Part shown: piece by piece, positions 1-5,587 of the stretch
Layout: each line of letters starts with the position of its first letter
Numbering within the stretch: the first letter of the stretch is position 1
Origin: JAJZMA01 sp021850405
GTDB taxonomy: Bacteria > Chloroflexota > Dormibacteria > Aeolococcales > Aeolococcaceae
DNA length: 9,564 nt
Direction of reading: 5' to 3'
Assembly: GCA_027365835.1 (NCBI GenBank)
Contig: DAHXLU010000058.1
Location: 1-9,564 of the forward strand
Notes under the pieces: model-generated
What the model was told of the DNA's origin: nothing
The model's database searches: none
What the model saw: only the letters and a program-made list of their open reading frames with translations
Made by a program: the position numbers and the translations under genes

Positions 1-1
1 G

Positions 2-115
2 CTGATCAATCCGCAGAATACCCCCAGAGGAACAAGGATTTTTGGTCCAGTCGCCCGCGAGTTGCGGGAGCGCAATTTTATGAAGATTATTTCTCTCGCT
101 CCTGAGGTGCTTTAG
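2..115 (+). CDS. rplN: Large-subunit ribosomal protein L14 (uL14), C-terminal fragment
   Basis: The window opens inside this gene. Only the last 37 codons are present, in the frame starting at base 2 and ending at TAG 113-115. The fragment begins LINPQNTPRGTRIFGPVARE and ends KIISLAPEVL, the highly conserved L14 C-terminus with the TRIFGPVAREL motif and the hydrophobic SLAPEVL end. L14 is normally about 122 residues, so roughly 85 residues lie upstream of the window. L14 sits at the subunit interface of the 50S particle, where it contacts L19 and 16S rRNA. It is the first gene of the spc operon in most bacteria, and the next gene (rplX) starts two bases after its stop, as expected. The truncation is only the window edge; nothing suggests damage. 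Confidence 0.95.
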   Translation: MINPQNTPRGTRIFGPVARELRERNFMKIISLAPEVL

Positions 116-117
116 CC

Positions 118-525
118 ATGATGAAGAACCGGCACGAGAAGCAGCAGAAGTGGGTTCGGCGCAAGGCTGGCTGGTCCCGCAGTGAGACCCGCCCGCTGGA
201 TATCCGGAAGGGAGACACCGTGGAGGTGCTTGCCGGACGGGACCGGGGCAAGAGGGGGGTGGTCATGCGCACTGTCCTGGACCGTCAGAAGGTTGTAGTT
301 GAGGGGGTGAACCTTCTGAAGAGGCATGTCAAGGCTGGAACGGAGGGCAACCTGCAGGGCGGGATCGTGGACTTCAATGCTCCCGTTGCGTATGCCAACG
401 TCCAGCTCGTTTGCAGCAGTTGTGGAAAAGCATCACGCATGCGGCATGGCGTTGGCGCTGATGGGCGGCGCAACCTGATCTGTGCACGCTGTGGTGAGGA
501 ACATACGAGGAGCATTTCTTCATGA
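118..525 (+). CDS. rplX: Large-subunit ribosomal protein L24 (uL24) with C-terminal zinc ribbon
   Basis: L24 is an assembly-initiating 50S protein that binds the 5' domain of 23S rRNA. The KOW motif is at residues about 29-56 (RKGDTVEVLAGRDRGKRGVV), followed by VEGVNLLKRH (61-70) and the GGIVDFNAPV segment (81-90). The C-terminal part carries CSSC (C99, C102) and CARC (C122, C125), which should form a zinc ribbon in place of the cysteine-free tail of E. coli L24. Such cysteine-bearing L24 tails are known in Thermus and, as I recall, Chloroflexota. A basic N-terminal extension of about 27 residues precedes the KOW domain, making the protein 135 residues against the usual 100-115. The start ATG at 118 has GAGGTG at 104-109, eight bases upstream; the next codon is also ATG, so the start could be 121. 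The stop overlaps the rplE start (ATGA), suggesting translational coupling. Confidence 0.96.
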   Translation: MMKNRHEKQQKWVRRKAGWSRSETRPLDIRKGDTVEVLAGRDRGKRGVVMRTVLDRQKVVVEGVNLLKRHVKAGTEGNLQGGIVDFNAPVAYANVQLVCSSCGKASRMRHGVGADGRRNLICARCGEEHTRSISS

Positions 526-1115
526 GCGCGCCGACAGCTGCAGCACACGCAAGGCTAAAGGCCAGGTATCTCGAAGAGATTGTTCCCGGCATGGTGACCC
601 AGTTTCGCTATGTAAATGCGATGCAGGTCCCTGAGATAAAGAAGGTGGTCCTGAATGTGGGCCTGGGAGAGGCAATACAGAATGCCAAGGCCATAGATGC
701 TGCCGTTGCTGATATCCGGCTGATAACCGGCCAGGCGCCAGTAGTGGTCCGGGCAAAGAAGTCGGTGGCTTCGTTCAAGCTGCGTGAGGGTATGCCAATT
801 GGGGTCAAGGTCACGCTGCGTGGGCGCAGGATGTATGAGTTTCTGGACCGGCTTATATCTGTCGCCCTTCCGAGGATCCGGGATTTCAGGGGAATCGACC
901 CCAGAGCGTTTGATGGCCATGGCAACTACACCCTTGGAATCAAGGAGCAACTCATCTTCCCTGAGATTGATTACGACAAGATAGATCGACTCAGGGGGCT
1001 TGAGGTCTGTATAGTTACCAGTGCCAGAACAGATGAGGAGGCAAGGCAGTTGCTGGCGTCATTTGGAATGCCGTTTCGCCATATGGGGGAGGCGGGGAGT
1101 CGGACGCAGGGCTAG
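522..1115 (+). CDS. rplE: Large-subunit ribosomal protein L5 (uL5)
   Basis: L5 binds 5S rRNA together with L18 and forms the central protuberance of the 50S subunit, contacting S13 and the P-site tRNA. Recognised from the conserved run YLEEIVPGMVTQFRYVNAMQ (about 16-35), VPEIKKVVLNVGLGEAIQNA, the loop TGQAPVVVRAKKSVASFKLR and the FRGIDPRAFDGHGNYTLGIK block, then EQLIFPEIDYDKI. At 197 residues it exceeds the usual 179-185 through about eight extra residues at the N-terminus and a short Gly/Arg tail. The ATG at 522 overlaps the rplX TGA by four bases and has GAGGAG at 507-512. The 73-base gap after this gene is the only sizeable gap in the r-protein part of the operon and holds a structured element (see 1136-1177). 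Confidence 0.97.
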   Translation: MSAPTAAAHARLKARYLEEIVPGMVTQFRYVNAMQVPEIKKVVLNVGLGEAIQNAKAIDAAVADIRLITGQAPVVVRAKKSVASFKLREGMPIGVKVTLRGRRMYEFLDRLISVALPRIRDFRGIDPRAFDGHGNYTLGIKEQLIFPEIDYDKIDRLRGLEVCIVTSARTDEEARQLLASFGMPFRHMGEAGSRTQG

Positions 1116-1135
1116 CCTGCGGATAAAAGATAACA

Positions 1136-1177
1136 GCTGTGCGCGTCCCTGGGGTGGTCCTGGGGATACGGCACGGT
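1136..1177 (+). promoter_or_regulatory. Putative S8-binding mRNA operator (16S helix 21 mimic)
   Basis: Read as RNA, this gap folds into one bulged hairpin. The upper stem pairs 1146-1153 with 1159-1166 (UCCCUGGG with CCUGGGGA, two G·U pairs inside) around the loop GUGGU. Below it U1167 and A1168 bulge out, G1145-C1169 and C1144-G1170 pair, G1143 bulges, then 1136-1142 pairs with 1171-1177. The core, GCGUCCC opposite GGGAUACG, matches the S8 site of 16S helix 21: G597-C643, U598-A640, and the unpaired U641 and A642. From memory, Thermus 16S has nearly the same two strands. The base of the stem covers 1175-1177, the first part of the rpsN Shine-Dalgarno GGTGAGG (1175-1181). S8 binding would therefore be expected to block translation of rpsN and its coupled neighbour rpsH, which encodes S8. 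The structure is read directly; binding and repression are inferred. In E. coli the equivalent site lies at the rplX-rplE junction. Confidence 0.72.
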
Positions 1178-1188
1178 GAGGTAGTGCA

Positions 1189-1374
1189 ATGGCAAAGAAG
1201 TCCCTGATAGCGAAGTCGCTGCGGCCCACACGGTACCCGGTGCAGATGCACCACAGGTGCGGCTTGTGTGGCAGGCCCCGCGCCTACATGCGGAAATTCG
1301 GCATGTGCCGGATCTGCTTCCGCAACAACGTAAACCTTGGCGTCATACCGGGCGTCCAGAAAAGCTCATGGTGA
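1189..1374 (+). CDS. rpsN: Small-subunit ribosomal protein S14, zinc-binding type (uS14, type Z)
   Basis: S14 binds the 3' major domain of 16S rRNA in the head of the 30S subunit, next to S3, S10 and S19. The 61-residue length and two CxxC pairs (C24/C27 and C40/C43) define the short zinc-binding form, sometimes called rpsZ. The long form of about 100 residues lacks these cysteines. The consensus CGLCGRPRAYMRKFGMCRIC (24-43) and the final IPGVQKSSW are clear. The segment NNVNLGV (46-52) departs from the more common ELAHKGE-like sequence. The ATG at 1189 lies seven bases after GGTGAGG (1175-1181); that Shine-Dalgarno sequence is partly inside the putative S8-binding hairpin. rpsH follows after six bases, so the two are probably translated together. 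Confidence 0.97.
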   Translation: MAKKSLIAKSLRPTRYPVQMHHRCGLCGRPRAYMRKFGMCRICFRNNVNLGVIPGVQKSSW

Positions 1375-1380
1375 TCCGAA

Positions 1381-1806
1381 ATGCATAGTGATCCGATAGC
1401 CGATATGCTAACCAGAATAAGGAACGCGAATGCAGCGCATCATCGCGAGGTATTTGTGCCCCAGTCCAGGATGAAACTCGAGATAGCGCGCTTGCTGAAG
1501 GAGGAGGGGTTCATTGAGGATTACAGCACAGTCGGTGGCGAGGAGGGTGAGGCTGCCGCAGTAGCCTCGCCAGCAGCTCGCCAGATAAGGGTAGTGCTCA
1601 AGCCTCATGGGCGGAATGTGAGCCCGCTTTCGGGCCTCACGCGCGTTAGCAAGCCGGGTTTGCGAATCTACTCCGGCAAGGATAAATTGCCAGAGGTGAT
1701 GGGTGGTTTTGGTGTATCAATAATTTCCACTTCGCGCGGTCTTATGACCGGGAAGGCCGCCCGTCGGGCAGGGCTGGGCGGCGAAGTGGTAGCACGCGTC
1801 TGGTAG
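1381..1806 (+). CDS. rpsH: Small-subunit ribosomal protein S8 (uS8)
   Basis: S8 binds helix 21 in the central domain of 16S rRNA, is a primary assembly protein of the 30S platform, and is the classical translational repressor of the spc operon. The N-terminal domain has DPIADMLTRIRNANAAHH (4-21), then VPQSRMKLEIARLLKEEGFI. The C-terminal RNA-binding domain has SGLTRVSKPGLRIYSGKDKL (84-103) and the signature GFGVSIISTSRGLMTGKAAR (109-128), ending GGEVVARVW. It has 141 residues, compared with about 132. The difference is an insertion at about 51-68 rich in Gly, Glu and Ala, between the N-terminal domain and the strand RVVLKP. The gap to rpsN is six bases and GGTGA near 1370 may serve as ribosome-binding site. 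The hairpin upstream of rpsN is its likely feedback target. Confidence 0.97.
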   Translation: MHSDPIADMLTRIRNANAAHHREVFVPQSRMKLEIARLLKEEGFIEDYSTVGGEEGEAAAVASPAARQIRVVLKPHGRNVSPLSGLTRVSKPGLRIYSGKDKLPEVMGGFGVSIISTSRGLMTGKAARRAGLGGEVVARVW

Positions 1807-1814
1807 GTGAGGTT

Positions 1815-2366
1815 ATGTCTAGAATTGGCAAACAGCCGATAGCACTGCCATCTGGCGTAGAGGTTACTGTCACCGGCAGCCACGTTGCGGTCAAAGGGAA
1901 AAGGGGTGAGCTTTCGCGCACGATCTCTCCCTCGATCCGGGTTTCGGTGTCAGACGGTGTTGTTCTTGTTGAGCGGCCATCGAACTCCAGCCTGCATCGC
2001 TCCATGCATGGGCTTACCCGGACACTGGTAGCAAACATGGTTGAAGGCGTAAACACCGGATTCACCAAGTCCCTGGACCTGGTGGGTGTTGGATATCGCG
2101 TGGCGAAGCAGGGCGAGGATGTCGTGCTCTCGCTCGGATATTCGCATCCTATTCGTTATACGCCTCCGGCGGGTATCTCCCTGGAGGTTCCCAATCCGAC
2201 CTCAATTACTGTAAACGGGTCGGACAAGGAGATAGTTGGACAGGTTGCTGCAAAGTTGCGCTCATTCCGCAAGCCTGAGCCTTACAAGGGTAAGGGGGTC
2301 ATGTACAAGGGTGAGCAGATACGGCGCAAGGCAGGAAAGTCTGGCAAAGCAGGAAAGGGTAAATAG
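1815..2366 (+). CDS. rplF: Large-subunit ribosomal protein L6 (uL6)
   Basis: L6 lies near the factor-binding centre and sarcin-ricin loop of the 50S subunit and is made of two related alpha/beta domains. The N-terminus MSRIGKQPIALPSGVEVTV and the segment VKGKRGELSR (26-35) belong to the first domain. GFTKSLDLVGVGYRVAKQGE (82-101) bridges to the second, and the bacterial L6 signature PEPYKGKG (154-161) is intact. The last 14 residues are a Lys/Gly-rich tail (KAGKSGKAGKGK), common in L6. Length 183 is typical. The ATG at 1815 is preceded by AGGTGAGG (1805-1812), unusually close to the start codon, eight bases after the rpsH stop. Confidence 0.97.
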   Translation: MSRIGKQPIALPSGVEVTVTGSHVAVKGKRGELSRTISPSIRVSVSDGVVLVERPSNSSLHRSMHGLTRTLVANMVEGVNTGFTKSLDLVGVGYRVAKQGEDVVLSLGYSHPIRYTPPAGISLEVPNPTSITVNGSDKEIVGQVAAKLRSFRKPEPYKGKGVMYKGEQIRRKAGKSGKAGKGK

Positions 2367-2368
2367 TT

Positions 2369-2734
2369 ATGTATACAAAGTTTGATAGAGAGGCGGCCCG
2401 TCAGAAGCGGCACCGCAGGGTGCGCCGGCGTGTGTGGGGAACCTCGGAGCGCCCCCGGCTCGCTGTGCATCGCAGCCTGCGCCACATTAGCGTGCAGATT
2501 GTAAATGATGAGCGTGGACACACACTGGTGGCTGCATCGTCTGAGGAGAAGGAACTGCGCACTGGTGGGACAACAGCAACCCGTGCCGCCGCAGAGGCGG
2601 TCGGAAAGCTGGTAGCAGAGCGGGCCGTTGAGAATGGCATTACCCAGGTGGTATTTGACCGGGGTGGATATCTCTACCACGGCAGGATCGCAGCCCTGGC
2701 GGATGCAGCCCGGCAGAATGGCCTTCGGTTTTAG
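2369..2734 (+). CDS. rplR: Large-subunit ribosomal protein L18 (uL18)
   Basis: L18 binds 5S rRNA with L5 and helps attach it to the 50S subunit. The basic N-terminal arm RQKRHRRVRRRVWGTSERPR (11-30) is typical and is followed by LAVHRSLRHISVQIV. The C-terminal signature FDRGGYLYHGR (96-106) and ADAARQNGLRF to the end are strongly conserved. Its length of 121 residues is normal. The ATG at 2369 lies two bases after the rplF stop, with AGGAAAGGG at 2351-2359 inside the rplF tail as a good ribosome-binding site. The stop is followed by a 19-base gap to rpsE. Confidence 0.97.
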   Translation: MYTKFDREAARQKRHRRVRRRVWGTSERPRLAVHRSLRHISVQIVNDERGHTLVAASSEEKELRTGGTTATRAAAEAVGKLVAERAVENGITQVVFDRGGYLYHGRIAALADAARQNGLRF

Positions 2735-2740
2735 AGTTTA

Positions 2741-2748
2741 GAAGGGAG
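2741..2748 (+). promoter_or_regulatory. Ribosome-binding site of rpsE
   Basis: GAAGGGAG sits five bases upstream of the GTG at 2754. It supports that GTG as the rpsE start, since no ATG is nearby in the frame and the protein begins as expected for S5. Confidence 0.7.
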
Positions 2749-2753
2749 TCACA

Positions 2754-3329
2754 GTGCAGAGAACGGAGCGAAGGGACGACCGTGGAGCCCCATCTGAGTT
2801 TCAGGAGAAAATAGTAGCCCTCAACAGGGTAGCCAAGGTTGTGAAGGGCGGCCGCCGCTTTTCCTTCAGTGCACTTGTAGTTGTAGGGGATGGCCAGGGA
2901 AGGGTTGGGGTCGGCTTTGGCAAGGCCTCCGAGGTTCCTGAGGCGATCCGCAAGGGAGTGGAGGATGGCAAGAAGCGGATGATAACGGTACCTCTTGTCG
3001 GTACTACCATTCCACATGAGATCCGGGCCAAGTTCGGTGCTGCCAAGGTGCTGATGAAGCCAGCCGTCCCGGGGACTGGGGTTATATCTGGTGGAGCGAT
3101 GCGTGCGGTGGTAGAAGCTGCAGGCGTTCGTGACATCCTTACAAAGTCACTGGGAACAAACAATCCGGTCAACGTCGCCCGGGCCACGATGGTGGCTTTG
3201 GCTGCGATGCGTACCCTTGAGGATGTTGCTGCTGCCCGCGGCAAGCAACCGGAAGAGCTGGTTGGCCGTCGCCGGGCAGCCATCATGATGGGCAAGCCAG
3301 AAACAGCGCTGGAGACTGAGCCGGTATGA
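2754..3329 (+). CDS. rpsE: Small-subunit ribosomal protein S5 (uS5)
   Basis: S5 lies at the mRNA entry and decoding region of the 30S subunit, with S4 and S8, and affects translational accuracy. The N-terminal double-stranded-RNA-binding domain begins EFQEKIVALNRVAKVVKGGR (15-34), followed by the signature RFSFSALVVVGDGQGRVGVG (35-54). The C-terminal domain contains PGTGVISGGAMRAVVEAAGV (106-125), then KSLGTNNPVNVARATMVALA. Length 191 is slightly above the usual 165-175 because of a short polar N-terminus and a tail after GRRRAA. The start is GTG, supported by the GAAGGGAG at 2741-2748. The last codons overlap rpmD (ATGA). Confidence 0.97.
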   Translation: MQRTERRDDRGAPSEFQEKIVALNRVAKVVKGGRRFSFSALVVVGDGQGRVGVGFGKASEVPEAIRKGVEDGKKRMITVPLVGTTIPHEIRAKFGAAKVLMKPAVPGTGVISGGAMRAVVEAAGVRDILTKSLGTNNPVNVARATMVALAAMRTLEDVAAARGKQPEELVGRRRAAIMMGKPETALETEPV

Positions 3330-3583
3330 GCAAGATAACAGTCACCTATCGCAAGAGCGCCATAGGATACGCAAGGGACCAGAAGGATACGGTCGCGGCC
3401 CTGGGGTTGCGCAGGCTGCATCAGACCGTTGAGCATGAAGACAGCGCTGCCATTCTGGGTATGGTGCACAAGGTCCGCCACCTGGTCGATATAAATGGCG
3501 TTGCGGCAGACTCAAGTGCGGGAGTTGAACTGCTTGCCAGGGGGAGCAGGGAAGAAAAGGGGAAAGATCGTGAATCTGCATGA
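3326..3583 (+). CDS. rpmD: Large-subunit ribosomal protein L30 (uL30), C-terminally extended
   Basis: L30 is a small 50S protein not present in every bacterium. The core is clear: ITVTYRKSAIGYARDQKDTV (4-23), AALGLRRLHQTVEHED (24-39) with the LGL(R/K)R(L/I) motif, and IGLV-type end MVHKVRHLVDI (46-56). The usual bacterial protein stops at about residue 60. Here 25-28 further polar residues follow, ending SREEKGKDRESA. This tail is encoded by the stretch that also carries the rplO ribosome-binding site, and the last 14 bases overlap the start of rplO. The tail may therefore have arisen by loss of an earlier stop codon. The ATG at 3326 overlaps the rpsE stop, and GGAG at 3311-3314 is the nearest ribosome-binding site. 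Confidence 0.94.
   Translation: MSKITVTYRKSAIGYARDQKDTVAALGLRRLHQTVEHEDSAAILGMVHKVRHLVDINGVAADSSAGVELLARGSREEKGKDRESA
3557..3562 (+). promoter_or_regulatory. Ribosome-binding site that sets the rplO start
   Basis: AAGGGG lies seven bases before GTG 3570, inside the end of rpmD. It favours 3570 over the longer open frame that begins at 3495, whose extra 25 residues have no counterpart in L15. Confidence 0.7.
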
Positions 3584-4226
3584 ACTGCGTCCACCAGTAG
3601 GCAGCACCCATAGCCGCAAGCGGGTTGGTCGGGGCATAAGTGCTGGCCAGGGCAAGACCTGCGGTCGTGGCCAGAAGGGGCAGTTTGCCCGGGAGCATCC
3701 GGGGTTGCCTGCTGGCTTTGAAGGCGGGCAGCTTCCCCTGACCCAGAGAATCCCAAAGCTGCGCGGTTTCCGTAATCGCTGGCGCCAGGAATACTGCATT
3801 GTGAACGTGGGCAAGCTGGACTGTTTCGACGGGAGCATCGTTGTGGATCCACCTGCCTTTAAGTGGGCAGGGCTGCTGTCTACTCCGTCGCTTCCGATAA
3901 AGCTGCTGGGCAGCGGTGATGTCAAGCGGCCGCTCACTGTACGTGTGCATAGCGCATCGGCAGCAGCACGGCGTGCTATCGAAGCTGCAGGAGGAACCGT
4001 TGAGCTGTTGACGCCACCCCCAGCCCCAACTGGCGGGAAGCAGCAGGAAGCTGGAAGGCATGGCGGAGACCAGCCAGCCCATGCTGGGAGCCCCAGGAGC
4101 GCTGCAACTGCAACCAGACCTGAAGCCGGCCTGGCAGCTTCCTCTGTCGGCGAGGAGGGGCCCGGTATTGGGTCGGCAGGGGATGACGCGGACGGATCGT
4201 CCTCCGATTCCAGCAACGAGCACTAG
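3570..4226 (+). CDS. rplO: Large-subunit ribosomal protein L15 (uL15) with long low-complexity tail
   Basis: L15 is a late-assembling 50S protein that reaches deep into 23S rRNA through its glycine- and lysine-rich N-terminal arm. From GTG 3570 the protein begins MNLHELRPPVGSTHSRKRVG, the standard L15 start, then RGISAGQGKTCGRGQKGQ (21-38), PGLPAGFEGGQLPLTQRIPK (44-63) and the globular end KRPLTVRVHSASAAARRAIE (119-138), AAGGTVELL (139-147). The family usually ends here at about 145-150 residues. This protein continues to 218. The tail (148-218) is rich in Pro, Ala, Gly and Ser, then turns acidic (DDADGSSSDSSNEH), and should be disordered. The frame is open upstream to 3495, but the start motif and the AAGGGG at 3557-3562 point to 3570. 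It overlaps rpmD by 14 bases; secY follows after 20 bases. Confidence 0.95.
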   Translation: MNLHELRPPVGSTHSRKRVGRGISAGQGKTCGRGQKGQFAREHPGLPAGFEGGQLPLTQRIPKLRGFRNRWRQEYCIVNVGKLDCFDGSIVVDPPAFKWAGLLSTPSLPIKLLGSGDVKRPLTVRVHSASAAARRAIEAAGGTVELLTPPPAPTGGKQQEAGRHGGDQPAHAGSPRSAATATRPEAGLAASSVGEEGPGIGSAGDDADGSSSDSSNEH

Positions 4227-4246
4227 GCAAGGGCAGGGACAACGAG

Positions 4247-5587
4247 GTGAGTCTGCTTCAAGCTCTGGGACAGGCTATGCGCACCCCGGAACTTCGGCGC
4301 AAGCTCATGGTGACCCTTGGACTACTTCTCGTCTATCGGGTTATGGCAAGTGTGCTTGTGCCCGGTATCAACAGTGCTGCACTAACCAAACTTTTTGCCA
4401 ACAACTCGCTCCTGGGCCTCCTTAACCTGTTCAGCGGTGCTGGGGTACAGACGGGGTCTGGAAACTCAGCGCTCTCCATTGTTGGCACCGGGCTGAACCC
4501 GTATATCAACGCAACCATAATCATGCAACTTCTGCAGGTGTCCTCGGTCCATCTGCGCGAACTGGCCAAAGAAGGGGAAAAGGGCCAGATGCGGATTAAC
4601 CAGTACACGCGCTGGCTTACGGTTCCGCTGGCTGCGGTTCAGGCTGTCGGCTACACAATATTGCTCTCAAGTTCGAGCGTGAATGCACTTTCCAGCCCAG
4701 GTCCAGCGGAGTACATCCGGATCATTGCAACATTTACCTGCAGCACCATAGTGCTGATGTGGCTGGGAGAACTTATCACAGAATACGGTGTGGGTCAGGG
4801 GGTGTCGCTGATCATTTTTGCCGGAATTATCTCCCAGCTTCCCTCTGCGATCCTTGGCCTGCTAAGCACTGGCGGCGCCAGCTTTGTGACGCTGGTGGTT
4901 GTGGCCGCAATTGCTGTGGCTGCGACATCCTACATCATCTGGGTTCAGCAGGCAACCCGCAAGATCCCGACCCAGTCAGCGCAGCGGATCGTAAATCAGC
5001 GGTCTGGGGTTGGTATAGCTGGAGGTCGCCGCAACTTCTTCCCATTGCGGGTAAACACAGCTGGTGTTATTCCGATTATCTTTGCCATCTCACTGATGTT
5101 TTTCCCCACACTTTTCTCCAACTTCTTCCAGAGCGCCACCGGGTGGGTAGGGGTCGTGGCCACGTGGGTGCGCATTAACTGGCAGCCCAACGGAGGGTCC
5201 ATTCCCGTGGATATCCTCTATAACGGGGTTTATTTCATGCTGGTGTTTGCGTTCACCTATTTCTATACCTCGGTCGTCTTTGACCCTGTGGATATATCCG
5301 AGCGCCTCCAGAAGGCCTCGACATTCATCCCCGGGATCCGTCCTGGCAGGGCAACTGCAGAGTATCTGCGCCGGGTCATGGGCAGGATAACCTTCGCAGG
5401 TGCCCTGTTCCTGGGATCTGTGACGGTGTTACTTCCCCTGATTACCAGTTTTATAACCGGTACATCCAGCACAACCCTGTATCTGGGGGGTACAGCAATA
5501 CTGATCGTGGTTGGTGTTGCGCTCGACACAATGAAGCAGATCGAAACCCAGTTGATAATGAGGCAGCAGAGAGGGTTTATAAAGTGA
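4247..5587 (+). CDS. secY: Preprotein translocase channel subunit SecY
   Basis: SecY is the pore of the SecYEG complex and moves unfolded proteins across or into the cytoplasmic membrane with SecA or the ribosome. The 446 residues give ten membrane segments, starting at about 19-36 after the cytoplasmic LQALGQAMRTPELRRK. Both family signatures are present: the TM2 region ALSIVGTGLNPYINATIIMQ (75-94) and the TM4 region ELITEYGVGQGVSLIIFAGI (175-194). The basic loop ATRKIPTQSAQRIV (236-249) and the loop PVDISERLQKASTFIPGIRP (347-366) are the ribosome and SecA contact regions. The C-terminus TMKQIETQLIMRQQRGFIK is typical. The start is GTG 4247, with AGGG at 4235-4238. Homologues begin a similar distance before PELRRK, so the ATG at 4277 is less likely. 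The last four bases overlap adk. Confidence 0.98.
   Translation: MSLLQALGQAMRTPELRRKLMVTLGLLLVYRVMASVLVPGINSAALTKLFANNSLLGLLNLFSGAGVQTGSGNSALSIVGTGLNPYINATIIMQLLQVSSVHLRELAKEGEKGQMRINQYTRWLTVPLAAVQAVGYTILLSSSSVNALSSPGPAEYIRIIATFTCSTIVLMWLGELITEYGVGQGVSLIIFAGIISQLPSAILGLLSTGGASFVTLVVVAAIAVAATSYIIWVQQATRKIPTQSAQRIVNQRSGVGIAGGRRNFFPLRVNTAGVIPIIFAISLMFFPTLFSNFFQSATGWVGVVATWVRINWQPNGGSIPVDILYNGVYFMLVFAFTYFYTSVVFDPVDISERLQKASTFIPGIRPGRATAEYLRRVMGRITFAGALFLGSVTVLLPLITSFITGTSSTTLYLGGTAILIVVGVALDTMKQIETQLIMRQQRGFIK

Noticed and set aside
2801..3481. Reverse-strand open frame of 226 codons opposite rpsE
   Set aside because: Shadow of the S5 gene; its composition follows the codon positions of rpsE and it has no motif.
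3495..3569. Longer rplO start at 3495
   Set aside because: The 25 added residues do not match L15, and they lie wholly within rpmD. The typical L15 start and a Shine-Dalgarno sequence are found at 3570.
3342..4223. Reverse-strand open frames of 293 and 234 codons opposite rpmD and rplO
   Set aside because: They mirror conserved L30 and L15 coding sequence, are rich in Pro, Ser and Cys, and have no recognisable domain.
4060..4425. Second + frame of 121 codons across the rplO-secY junction
   Set aside because: It overlaps the L15 tail and the conserved secY start in another frame, and the translation is low-complexity with no family match.
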